DNA from: Lachnospiraceae bacterium A2
Lineage (GTDB): Bacteria; Bacillota; Clostridia; Lachnospirales; Lachnospiraceae
Length of the DNA: 64,000 nucleotides
Reading direction: 5' to 3'
Assembly: GCA_000403315.2 (NCBI GenBank)
Contig: KE159636.1
Span: 2,455,797 to 2,519,796 of the forward strand
Shown here: piece by piece, positions 46,036-54,230 of the stretch
Layout: the number at the start of each line of letters is the position of its first letter
Numbering within the stretch: position 1 is the stretch's first letter
The notes under the pieces: model-generated
The model's input: only the letters and a program-made list of their open reading frames with translations
Databases searched by the model: none
Told to the model about the DNA's origin: nothing
Translations under genes and position numbers: made by a program

Positions 46036-46200
46036 ATGGCAAATGTGATTTCAGAATGGGTACGGTGTTTTGTTTGCGGGAATAACACAAGGTTACAGAT
46101 ACGGGCAGATACAGAGTTAAAAAGCTTTCCTCTTTACTGCCCTAAATGTAGACAGGAAAGCTTGATTGACGCAAAGGATTTGTTATTAAAAAATATATAG
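46036..46200 (+). CDS. Cysteine-rich KTR-domain protein 1
   Basis: 54 residues: EWVRCFVCGNNTRLQIRADTELKSFPLYCPKCRQESLIDAKDLL. CxxC...CxxC zinc ribbon with the conserved N-T-R/K-T-R, D-T-x-L-K and FPLYCPKC. Such proteins are frequent ICE passengers near tet genes. AGAAGGTAA precedes it. Function unknown. Confidence 0.85.
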   Translation: MANVISEWVRCFVCGNNTRLQIRADTELKSFPLYCPKCRQESLIDAKDLLLKNI

Positions 46201-46269
46201 ATTTTTCAAACTGTCTCATTGCCTATATTTTACTTTTGGATTATGCTCTTGTGCAGGAGGTGTTTATCT

Positions 46270-46746
46270 ATGGCAAATGAAGATAAAAAAGATTTTAATG
46301 CAATGTTGAATGATAGTAAGGATATGCCTAAGTTTCAAGTTATTACGGATGAAAAAAGCATAGAAAAATATGGTGGAGACAGAATGTATTTTGCACCGCC
46401 GATTGATTATGACAGAGTAATGCGGCTCGTACCTTATGGAAAGCTGTTGACGGTAGGCGTAATAAGAGAACATTTTGCAAAGGCAAGTGGTGCAGATATT
46501 ACAGAGCCGATTACGGCAGGAGTATTTGTTTCGATTGTTGCATGGGCGAGTTTTCAGCGAAAAAATGATAAAACGCCGTATTGGCGAACATTGAAAGCAA
46601 ATGGAGAATTAAACGCAAAGTATCCCGGTGGTATCGAAGCACAGAAAGAAATGCTTGAAAAAGAAGGACATACGGTTATCCAAAAAGGAAGAAAAAATAT
46701 TCGATATTACGTTAAAGATTATGAAAATGCGTTGTATTCGCTTTAA
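46270..46746 (+). CDS. Alkyltransferase-like (MGMT-fold) protein
   Basis: 158 residues from ATG 46270 after GGAGGTG; an ORF to 46219 is open but unlikely. VPYGKLLTVGVIREHFAKASG matches the DNA-binding wing (PYGxVxT) of O6-alkylguanine transferases, and TPYWRTLKANGELNAKYPGG resembles the ATL PWWRVxxxxG segment. The reactive Cys of PCHR is absent, so it may flag alkyl lesions rather than repair them. It is flanked by KTR proteins on both sides. Confidence 0.75.
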   Translation: MANEDKKDFNAMLNDSKDMPKFQVITDEKSIEKYGGDRMYFAPPIDYDRVMRLVPYGKLLTVGVIREHFAKASGADITEPITAGVFVSIVAWASFQRKNDKTPYWRTLKANGELNAKYPGGIEAQKEMLEKEGHTVIQKGRKNIRYYVKDYENALYSL

Positions 46747-46764
46747 AGAAATAGGGAGGATACA

Positions 46765-46935
46765 ATGAAGATTGAATGGTTGCGATGTCCTGTATGCGGC
46801 AATAAAACTCGTAACAGAGTACGAGAAGATACTGTTTTAAAAAACTATCCTTTATACTGTCCGAAGTGTAAGCGAGAAATGCTAATCAATGTAAAACAAC
46901 TGAATATGTCAGTCATCACAGAGCCAGACGCATAG
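46765..46935 (+). CDS. Cysteine-rich KTR-domain protein 2
   Basis: 56 residues: IEWLRCPVCGNKTRNRVREDTVLKNYPLYCPKCKREMLINVKQLNMSVITEPDA. Two CxxC pairs and the KTR motif are intact. GGGAGGA precedes it. Downstream, TAGACGCAGAGCC shows the usual decayed continuation of this gene in ICEs. It is a diverged paralogue of the 46036 protein. Confidence 0.85.
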   Translation: MKIEWLRCPVCGNKTRNRVREDTVLKNYPLYCPKCKREMLINVKQLNMSVITEPDA

Positions 46936-47042
46936 ACGCAGAGCCGATGAACGAGTGAGCAATGAACCGCTCCCTGTCAAGTAGACAATTAAAAAAATAA
47001 AAATTTTAGCCTGCCAGTCACAAAAAAGGACTGGCAGAGTTT

Positions 47043-47967
47043 TTATGCAGCCTCCTTCAAATAGTTTCTATATTCTATCGGTGTCATACAGTTTAAGCGC
47101 TTCTGATACCGATGATTATTATAATAATCTATGTAATCGGATATGGCCTCCTTTAGTTCCTCATATGTTTGAAATTTCTTCAGGTAATACATTTCTGATT
47201 TCAGCATCCCCCAGAACGCTTCCATTGGTCCGTTATCAATACATCGGGATACTCTTGACATGCTTTGCGTCATTCCTGCTTTGTTAAGCTTTTTGCGGAA
47301 GGATTTTGAGGTGTATTGGTACCCACGGTCACTGTGGAATAAAGGCTTTGCATCTGGATGGTTTTCATGGGCAATGTCAAAGGTTTCAAAAACAAGGGCA
47401 TTATTATTGGAATGTCCAATAACAAAGGAAACAATACTTTTATCTGCTAAGTCCAGAATGGCGCTTAGGTATGCCTTCCCACTGGCTCCATATTTCATTT
47501 CCGTTACATCCGTCAGCCATTTTTCTCCAAAATGCTCCGCATGGAACTCCCGGTTTAAGATGTTTTCGGCAGTAACCTCTGGCGTTGATTTTACATAGTT
47601 TCTTCTCCTGCGCCGGCACACAGACTTCAGATGTAAAATCCGCATAAGGCGCAGGATTCTCTTTGCGTTGACTTGAAATTCATTTTCACGGTTCAATTTA
47701 ATCGTCATCTGCCTATAACCCAGAATCCCACTTTTTTCCTCGTACGCATCTCTGATAAGGATGCATAATTTCTGGTTGAATTTCTCATTTTCACTTGGTT
47801 TCCGGTTCAGCCATTTATAATAAGCAGAACGCGAAATTCCCGCAAATCTGCAGAGTTCCGATACAGGGGATCCCTGCTCATCATATATTTCCTGTATTGC
47901 CAGATAAACCGTCTCATTTTGTGTCTGGCTTAGAACCGCCTCCTTTCGATTTCGTCGAGTTTTTTTA
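47043..47967 (-). CDS. IS150-type OrfB integrase (made as OrfAB fusion)
   Basis: The continuous frame runs from the slippery run at about 47967 to the stop at 47043: ETVYLAIQEIYDEQG, SRSAYYKWLNRKPSENEK, GYRQMTIKLNRE, then the DDE core with WLTDVTEMKY, LFHSDRGYQYTS and NGPMEAFWGMLKSEMYYLKKF. There is no ATG before 47708, and overlap with orfA suggests synthesis by -1 frameshifting at TTAAAAAAAC on the minus strand. It appears intact. Confidence 0.88.
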
Positions 47968-48613
47968 AGAAAGCAGCCTCCAGCTGGGCTCTGCGCTTTT
48001 CCGCTTGAAGAATCTTATTTTCCGCACGCAGTTTCTCCAGTTCTGACATTTCATTTTCAGGCTTTCTTTTTCCTCTTTTGTCAATAAGCCCCTCTGCGCC
48101 ATTTGACTGGTATTTCCTTGTCCATTGGTAAATCTGCTGGTAGGATACCTGGTATTTTTCTGCTGCCTGGGCATAATCCATTCCATGCTCTATGCAGTAT
48201 GTTACAATTTGCACCCGTTCCTCATATGAGGTTTTTCTTCCTTTGGCCATGCTGCTGTTCCCTCCTGTGAAAGAAGTTTTTTGATTTTCATGACCATTAT
48301 ACTTCATAATCCAGTTGCGAAGCTGTTTATCTGAGCGGATTCCATACTTTTTCTGGATTTCCCTTAATGTCCCTTTTCCGGAAAGGTAATCAGAGACGGC
48401 ATTGTGTTTTGTTTCGGCAGAATAGGTGCTGAGTTTGGGGGATGTTTTTAACCCATCTGCTCCCAGGGCCTGATACAAGGTCACCCACTCGACGATGCGT
48501 GTCCCATTTGTTCCCAGGCTTCGGGCGATACTTTCTGTTGAACAGCTTCCTTCCAGATACTTTGTGACAGCAGCCAGTTTCATCTCAAAAGAGTATTTTG
48601 AATGTTGTCCCAT
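47930..48613 (-). CDS. IS150-type OrfA
   Basis: 227 residues with three successive helix-turn-helix units (FEMKLAAVTKYLEGSCSTESIARSLG; HNAVSDYLSGKGTLREIQKKYGI; RVQIVTYCIEHGMDYAQAAEKYQVSYQQIYQWTRKY) and a C-terminal coiled coil (SELEKLRAENKILQAEKRRAQLEAAFLKKL). It binds the IS ends. The frameshift run lies in FLKKLDEIE codons. Confidence 0.88.
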   Translation of the reverse strand: MGQHSKYSFEMKLAAVTKYLEGSCSTESIARSLGTNGTRIVEWVTLYQALGADGLKTSPKLSTYSAETKHNAVSDYLSGKGTLREIQKKYGIRSDKQLRNWIMKYNGHENQKTSFTGGNSSMAKGRKTSYEERVQIVTYCIEHGMDYAQAAEKYQVSYQQIYQWTRKYQSNGAEGLIDKRGKRKPENEMSELEKLRAENKILQAEKRRAQLEAAFLKKLDEIERRRF

Positions 48614-48674
48614 GAAATATGCTCCTCCTTACAGCGACAGTTTTATTATTTTGTCTGTCTACTATAAGGGGAGC

Positions 48675-49156
48675 ATATCACAATCACAGTTTGTCGGCTC
48701 TGTTTCTTTTCATAAAGATTTAAGGTGAATGCCCACCAAATAAAAAAACGGTGTTATGGTGGGCGATTTTGCTATGCCCAAAAGGCTTAACAAACACTCT
48801 CCCAACCTGTTTTAAAGTTTGGAGGGATTTTTTTATGTTCCTTTTTTGGGCGGTATTCCATCTGCTTATACAAAGCAAGGTCAATTCATACATAGCATAT
48901 CGGGGAATGGCAGGTAGTCAGTTAAAAAAATTCCTGCCAATGCAACGGTACTTCTCACCTTGGAAGTAGAAGTACAATCTCTATATAACAGAATCATAAT
49001 TTCCTATAACCGTAAAGGTCACATAGCCTTTGCGGTTTTTCTTTTGTCATTTTTTGTTGGAATATGCCGCAGGGCTGTTCCTGATATACGGTGTCGTTCT
49101 CCACCACTCCATCTGGATTTTTAGCATTTCAAAAATTCAGATTGGAGGTACTTACG
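48675..49156. other. Non-coding stretch left of IME copy B
   Basis: I see no convincing gene in these ~480 bases. A GCCCACCA...TGGTGGGC hairpin lies at 48730-48763 and a terminator-like stem at 49008-49042. The left end of IME B must lie in or left of this stretch, but no helicase-coding sequence borders it, so attL cannot be recognised. Confidence 0.5.
49008..49042 (+). terminator. Hairpin terminator
   Basis: AACCGTAAAGG pairs with CCTTTGCGGTT (one mismatch) around TCACATAG and is followed by T5. Confidence 0.7.
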
Positions 49157-49672
49157 GTGAAATATGCACCAAGAAAAGTATATATCAAAGAGAATGATAG
49201 CTATGTGGAACTATCCTATACGGACTTCTGCCACCGCAGGGAAGCCGACCAGACCTACATAGACAAGCTGTTTATCCCCATTCAAGGCTGTCTGCTTGAA
49301 GTTGTGCGGGAACAATACGCAGACTTCTATCGGGACAAAGAGAGATGGCGTTATCTTCAGAAACTGGATACAAAGAACAGCCTGCTTTCATTGGAGGGGT
49401 TTACTGATGATGAGGGTAACGCTCTGGATTTTATAGCAGATGAAGAGGTGGACATTGCGGAAACCGTTGTCAATGCGGTGATGGTGGACAGGCTGAAAAC
49501 CGCCCTGCCCTTATTGTCGGACAGTGAGCAAACATTGGTAAAGGCAATTTTCTTTGAGGAACTTTCCGAGCGGGAAGTCGGGTTAAGGTTAGGGTTAACC
49601 CAGAGCGTTGTGAATAAACGCAAAGCCAAAATCCTTGCGAAGCTGAGAAAGATGATAGAAAACGAAATTTAA
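49157..49672 (+). CDS. Sigma-70 region 4-like protein 1 (IME copy B)
   Basis: 171 residues from GTG 49157 after GGAGGT. The C-terminus is a clear sigma region 4 helix-turn-helix (LSDSEQTLVKAIFFEELSEREVGLRLGLTQSVVNKRKAKILAKLRKMIEN). The N-terminal half (PRKVYIKENDSYVELSYTDFCHRREADQTY) is characteristic of ICE/Tn-encoded sigma-like regulators. It probably controls IME gene expression with the next gene. Confidence 0.82.
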   Translation: MKYAPRKVYIKENDSYVELSYTDFCHRREADQTYIDKLFIPIQGCLLEVVREQYADFYRDKERWRYLQKLDTKNSLLSLEGFTDDEGNALDFIADEEVDIAETVVNAVMVDRLKTALPLLSDSEQTLVKAIFFEELSEREVGLRLGLTQSVVNKRKAKILAKLRKMIENEI

Positions 49673-49773
49673 GGCGTTCAGTCCCCTTGTTTTTTCCTTT
49701 GGGAAAATGAGGGGGCTTTTCCCTGCCCTCTCAATTTTGGATTTTGCTAAATCCCGATTGGAGGAAAAGAAAG

Positions 49774-50208
49774 ATGGCATACAACCACGGACGAGAGGAC
49801 AGAAAATGGCGTATCTGGAAAGAAGCGGAGGAAAAGGTTCTGCGTGAGTGCGGCGTTGATGAAGCAACCATTGAGCAAATCCGTACAGACGACAGGGCGG
49901 ATTTTAATTCCAACAGGCGGTTTTACCGTTGGTCAAGCGACTTTGGGGAGTACCTTGAGGGAATGGCGGACAGGGAGCGGCAGACGGAGGTAAAGACTGT
50001 TGCTGATTTACTGGACGAGATTGAGAGCGAAAATCTGTACCTTGCATTAGTCACGGTGGACAGGCGTACTTTACAAATCGTCCTGCTGAAAATGCAGGGC
50101 TATTCCACTAAGGAGATTGCCCCTCTTGTGGGATTGACTGCGGGGGCTGTCTATGCAAAGTTAAGCCATCTGCGGAAGAAGCTGCGGAGGGTTTTAAGGC
50201 TGCCGTAA
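49774..50208 (+). CDS. Sigma-70 region 4-like protein 2 (IME copy B)
   Basis: 144 residues from ATG 49774, with GGAGG 14 bp upstream. N-terminal REDRKWRIWKEAEEKVLRECGVDEATIEQIR, C-terminal HTH VDRRTLQIVLLKMQGYSTKEIAPLVGLTAGAVYAKLSHLRKKLRRVL. Two consecutive sigma-like proteins upstream of a replication gene are usual in Firmicutes mobile elements. Confidence 0.82.
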   Translation: MAYNHGREDRKWRIWKEAEEKVLRECGVDEATIEQIRTDDRADFNSNRRFYRWSSDFGEYLEGMADRERQTEVKTVADLLDEIESENLYLALVTVDRRTLQIVLLKMQGYSTKEIAPLVGLTAGAVYAKLSHLRKKLRRVLRLP

Positions 50209-50271
50209 AGAACGGTATTACATACTCTCGCTTTTTTGTGGGAGTAAATCTATTTTAAGGAGGTCAACGCT

Positions 50272-50358
50272 ATGTGCAACAAAACCAAAGACACTGCCCG
50301 AAAGGAGGAATCCCATGCAGAAGCTCCAAACGGTCAACGCCGATACGCTCCTTTATGA
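50272..50358 (+). CDS. 28-residue ORF coupled to the replication gene
   Basis: ATG 50272 has an excellent AAGGAGGT site. The ORF (MCNKTKDTARKEESHAEAPN...) overlaps the start of the ATPase gene at 50315 in another frame, and its codons contain that gene's ribosome site. It may be a leader peptide for translational coupling; the product itself may not matter. Confidence 0.45.
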   Translation: MCNKTKDTARKEESHAEAPNGQRRYAPL

Positions 50359-51346
50359 GCCGCTTGAGAAGCCGTCCTTTGTGGTGGACGGTCTGATACC
50401 CACGGGCTTAATCCTGTTCTGCGGCTCACAGAAAATCGGCAAGAGCTGGCTCATGTTAAAGCTCTGCCTTTGCGTGTCGCAGGGAATCCCCTTGTGGGAT
50501 ATGCCGACACAGGAGGGCGATGTGCTTTACCTCTGCCTTGAGGACACGTTCTGCCGCATACAGGACAGGCTGTTCCGCTTGACAGACGAAGCGAGCGGGC
50601 GGCTTCATTTTGCGGTGGCAAGCGATAAGTTGTCAGACGGTCTTATCGTGCAGTTGGAGGATTATCTGAAAGAATATCCCGACAGCAGGCTTATTGTCAT
50701 TGATACTTTGCAGAAAGTCCGTACCGCATCCAAAGACAACGCCTATGCAAGCGATTACGGGGACATCTCCCTTATCAAAGACTTTGCCGACAGGCATTCT
50801 CTTGCGGTCATTGTCGTACACCACATCCGAAAGCAGAATGACAGCGACGTGTTCAACAAGGTGTCTGGCACGACAGGATTGACGGGGAGTGCGGACGCTA
50901 CTTTCGTTCTGGAAAAGGAGAAACGTGCGTCTGATGCCGCCAAGCTGTATGTGACGGGCAGGGACACGCCCTATCAGGAGTTCACGCTCCGTTTCCGTGA
51001 TTGCAGTTGGGAACTGGTGGAGCGGAAAGAGCAGGAGCAGCTTGCGGAGGAATCCATACCAGATGTCCTTTTTCGGTTAGTGGATTTCATGCAGGACAAA
51101 GAGGAATGGTCTGGGACGGTTACGGAATTGTTAGCGGCTATGGGCGAAACGGAAACCGTCTCCACGGTGATTACGAAATGGCTCAATGAATACCACACCA
51201 CTTTTTTAAATGAGAAGCATATCAGCTACCAGTACAGCCGCAAAAAGGATGGCAGGCAGATAGCCCTTGCAAGGCGGGAGGGTGACAGCGGTGACAGTGA
51301 TGACAGCAATATTGGGATACCCCCTGTTACCGTCACCGACACTTAA
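50315..51346 (+). CDS. RepA-like AAA/RecA-fold ATPase (IME copy B)
   Basis: 343 residues. Walker A GSQKIGKSW, a LYLCLEDTFCRIQDRL segment, Walker B RLIVIDTLQKV and HHIRKQ motif (H-loop) characterise the RepA/DnaB-like hexameric helicase class (AAA_25). The C-terminal third (VLFRLVDFMQDKEEWSGTVTELLAAMGE) looks like a winged-helix. It probably drives autonomous or rolling replication of the excised IME. Copy A of the IME has lost this part. Confidence 0.87.
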   Translation: MQKLQTVNADTLLYEPLEKPSFVVDGLIPTGLILFCGSQKIGKSWLMLKLCLCVSQGIPLWDMPTQEGDVLYLCLEDTFCRIQDRLFRLTDEASGRLHFAVASDKLSDGLIVQLEDYLKEYPDSRLIVIDTLQKVRTASKDNAYASDYGDISLIKDFADRHSLAVIVVHHIRKQNDSDVFNKVSGTTGLTGSADATFVLEKEKRASDAAKLYVTGRDTPYQEFTLRFRDCSWELVERKEQEQLAEESIPDVLFRLVDFMQDKEEWSGTVTELLAAMGETETVSTVITKWLNEYHTTFLNEKHISYQYSRKKDGRQIALARREGDSGDSDDSNIGIPPVTVTDT

Positions 51347-51745
51347 AGCTATGTAAAATCGGCGTTTCTGCCCTGCGGGTGACAGCGGTGACGGTGATGA
51401 CAGTGATATTGGGATACCATGCCGCTGTCACCCTTCGGGAGAACACCCCGTAAACGCAAAATGCAGGCGTGGGATTTACCCGCCCTTTTCGGCTCGTAAA
51501 GCCACCCCTGCGGTCAAAAAAATCCTCCGATTTTTCTGACTGCGTTTACAGGGTGTAACACACTACACTTTGCTCCGCAAAGTCGTGTGCCAGACGTTCC
51601 CTCTGGACTCCCTGAAAGCAGGGCTTACGCCCTGCCCATCCTGCGCCTTGCGGCTTCGGATGGAAGAATGTGCGGTGACAGCCGGCGGCTCCCGTGGGGG
51701 TATCCCAAAATCACTGTCATCACCGTCACCGCTGTCACCCAAAGG
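51280..51745. other. Repeat-rich candidate oriT/replication region of IME B
   Basis: A ~40-bp unit containing GGTGACAGCGGTGAC and GATGACAG then TTGGGATACC occurs directly at about 51287 and 51380, and inverted at about 51700-51741. Between them lies an ACACTTTGC...GCAAAGTCGTGTG inverted repeat at 51558-51589, the kind of stem found at mobilizable-element oriTs. The region ends just before the relaxase gene, the usual oriT position. Apart from this I see no gene in 51347-51777. Confidence 0.6.
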
Positions 51746-51777
51746 ACACTTACCCGCCGAAGAAAGGAAGATTGACT

Positions 51778-52741
51778 ATGCCTTATGCAATCCTGCGTTT
51801 CCAGAAACGCAAGGCAGGCGGCGTTGCGGCTTGTGAACGCCATAACGAGCGGAAGAAAGAAGCCTATAAAAGCAACCCAGATATTGATATGGAACGCTCC
51901 AAGAATAATTACCATCTTGTGAAACCGCCCCGTTACACCTACAAGAAAGAGATAAACCGAATGGTGGAAGAAGCGGGATGCAGGACGAGGAAAGACAGCG
52001 TGATGATGGTGGAAACGCTCATCACCGCATCGCCCGAATTTATGAACAGCTTACCGCCCGAAGAACAGAAAATGTATTTTCAGACGGCACTTGACTTTAT
52101 TTCGGAGCGTGTGGGAAAAAAATATTCTCTCCGCAGTCGTCCACATGGACGAGAGAAACCCCCATATGCACCTATGCTTTGTGCCGCTTACGCCCGACAA
52201 CAAGCTGTCAGCGAAGTCCATTTTAGGCAACCAAAAGAGCCTTTCCGAGTGGCAGACCGCCTACCATGAGCGTATGTCCGCACGGTGGAATCAGCTTGAG
52301 CGGGGGCAGTCCTCAATGGAAACAAAGCGCAGGCACATCCCCACATGGCTCTACAAGTTGGGCGGAAGGCTTGATAAACAGTATGCGGAAATCGTGTCTG
52401 CCCTCTCCGACATCAACGCTTTTAATGCGGGCAAGAAGCGTGACAAGGCTCTGGAACTGATTGCCGCATGGCTTCCAGACGTGGAGAAGTTCTCTAAAGA
52501 AATCAGCAAACAGCAGGCGTATATCGACAGTCTGAAAGAGAGAATCGGGCAGGAATCGGACTATGCAGGGCGTATGCGTGATGAAAAGTATGAGCAGGAA
52601 TTAAAGGTACAGAAAGCCAACCAGAGGATATTTGAGTTGCAGAAAACCAATCAGCAGGTGGAAAGGTTATTGAAAAAGATACCGCCAGAAGTATTAGAGG
52701 AATTGCAGAAAAGCAATCGGAACAGAGCGAAAGAAAGGTAG
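51778..52741 (+). pseudogene. MobV-family relaxase with frameshift (IME copy B)
   Basis: ATG 51778 follows AGAAAGGAAG. Part 1 (MPYAILRFQKRKAGGVAACERHNERKKEAY...FISERVGK) and part 2 (NILSAVVHMDERNPHMHLCFVPLTPDNKLSAKSIL... to the coiled-coil tail) are in different frames, switching at an A7 run near 52118. Part 2 holds the HMDERNPHMH metal motif. Restoring two bases gives one ~320-residue Mob/Pre-type protein. It could be a sequencing error, a true mutation or slippage-corrected expression. Confidence 0.85.
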
Positions 52742-52749
52742 ATATGTGA

Positions 52750-53604
52750 ATGAAGAAACAGGATTTTAAGGTATTAAAGACCGTAGATTTGCACCCATTT
52801 CCAGACAATCCGTTTCATGTGGTGGAGGATGAAATGCTGTCAGAGTTAGCTGAAAGTATCAAAGAGTTTGGCATTGTAACGCCAATAATCACACGCCCGA
52901 AAGAGGATGGGAGCGGCTATGAAATCATTGCAGGACAGCGGCGTGTCCGTGCTTCGGAGATTGCAGGGATTAATACCGTACCCGCTTTTGTTCTGCCCTT
53001 AGACCGTGACCGAGCCATCATCACCCTTGTAGACAGTAATTTACAGCGTGAAAATATCCTGCCATCGGAGCGGGCATTTGCCTATAAAATGAAATCTGAA
53101 GCCATGAAGCGGCAGGGCTTCCGCACAGACTTAACCTCGTCACAAGTTGGGACGAAGTTGCGGACGGACGATAAGGTGACGCAGGGCTTCGGTGTTGGCA
53201 GGATGACCGTGCAGCGATTTATCCGCTTGACGGAGCTGATACCGTCGATTTTGCAGATGGTGGACGAGGGGAAAATCGCCCTCACGCCTGCGGTGGAACT
53301 GTCCTTTTTGAAGAAAGACGAGCAGGAAAACTTGTTTGCCACAATGGAGAGCGAGGAAGCAACGCCCTCACTCTCACAGGCACAGCGGATGAAAAGCCTA
53401 AGCCAGAGCGGGCGGCTTGACATGGATATGATATTTGCGATTATGACAGAGGAAAAGGGAAACCAGAAAGAAACCTTGAAAATCAACACAAGCAAGCTGA
53501 AAAAATATTTCCCCAAGAACACAACGCCAAAGCAGATGGAGGACACTATCATCAAACTTTTAGAGCGTGAATTGCAGAGGAAACGGGGCAGGGACAGCCG
53601 CTAA
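52750..53604 (+). CDS. ParB/RepB/Spo0J-family protein (IME copy B)
   Basis: 284 residues, nearly the same as the 682 protein: ParB domain with GQRRVRAS, helix-turn-helix GVGRMTVQRFIRLTELI and basic C-terminus. Differences are scattered substitutions, many silent in DNA, showing that both copies have been under selection rather than being a recent tandem duplication. Confidence 0.9.
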   Translation: MKKQDFKVLKTVDLHPFPDNPFHVVEDEMLSELAESIKEFGIVTPIITRPKEDGSGYEIIAGQRRVRASEIAGINTVPAFVLPLDRDRAIITLVDSNLQRENILPSERAFAYKMKSEAMKRQGFRTDLTSSQVGTKLRTDDKVTQGFGVGRMTVQRFIRLTELIPSILQMVDEGKIALTPAVELSFLKKDEQENLFATMESEEATPSLSQAQRMKSLSQSGRLDMDMIFAIMTEEKGNQKETLKINTSKLKKYFPKNTTPKQMEDTIIKLLERELQRKRGRDSR

Positions 53605-53681
53605 TCTTTTCTTTTCAGAAGGTAATTATAAGACACTGGAAGAAAAAGACAGCCAGATAAGACAGAAAGTTGAGGTGGAAA

Positions 53682-53912
53682 ATGAAAGAAATCCAGTACG
53701 AGATTGTGAAGGAAATCGCTGTATTGTCGGCAAGCGACAGCGGCTATACAAAGGAAATCAATTTAATCTCGTGGAACGGGAACGAGCCGAAGTATGACAT
53801 CCGCAGCTTTTCCCCCAACCGTGGGAAATGCGGAAAGGGAATCACATTGACCGCTGATGAAGCGGCGGCACTCCTTAAAACATTGCAGAAAGAAGTAAAG
53901 AACGGGGATTGA
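53682..53912 (+). CDS. Small IME protein, 76 residues, unknown function (copy B)
   Basis: MKEIQYEIVKEIAVLSASDSGYTKEINLISWNGNEPKYDIRSFSPNRGKCGKGIT...; colinear with the 1580 protein. The GAGGTGGAAA sequence before the ATG acts as ribosome site. Confidence 0.7.
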   Translation: MKEIQYEIVKEIAVLSASDSGYTKEINLISWNGNEPKYDIRSFSPNRGKCGKGITLTADEAAALLKTLQKEVKNGD

Positions 53913-53983
53913 TGGTATCTGATTGGCAGGGTGGGGGCATTTTCAAACGCTCCCCTGCCCTGTCTGGAAAGGAAGATTTGAGT

Positions 53984-54175
53984 ATGGGCGAGGATAAGAA
54001 AGCAAATAAAAAGAGAAAGCGTATTATTCCAAAAGCACGAGTGCAGGTAATTATCAGTCGGGAATATGTCGGCACACAGACCGTTGCAGAAGCGTTTATC
54101 CCGATTATCTCCGAGGACATCCGTAGGGAGATTGCCGAGGGTGACACCTTCGACAATGGGGGTATATCCGCTTAG
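53984..54175 (+). CDS. Small basic IME protein, 63 residues (copy B)
   Basis: MGEDKKANKKRKRIIPKARVQVIISREYVGTQ...; colinear with the 1881 protein and identical over its last ~40 residues. From about 54063 the DNA is almost identical to copy A. Confidence 0.65.
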   Translation: MGEDKKANKKRKRIIPKARVQVIISREYVGTQTVAEAFIPIISEDIRREIAEGDTFDNGGISA

Positions 54176-54230
54176 AATGTACGCAATGGAACATGAAATT
54201 GAAGTAGAACAAAGACGGAGGTTTAACAGC

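Larger units (their letters stand above)
46969..48674 (-). mobile_element. IS3-family (IS150-type) element
   Basis: The ends share GCTCCC, AGTAGACA and AAAA-TAATAAAA-like blocks at matching distances over 34 bp (left from 46969, right read on the minus strand from 48674). Inside are orfA and orfB on the minus strand. The exact outer bases and a target duplication could not be confirmed. Confidence 0.8.

Noticed and set aside
48751-48969. 72-residue ORF in the gap before IME B
   Set aside because: Starts with TTG-like context, mixes hydrophobic and random residues, overlaps hairpins, and has no homologous trace in IME A.
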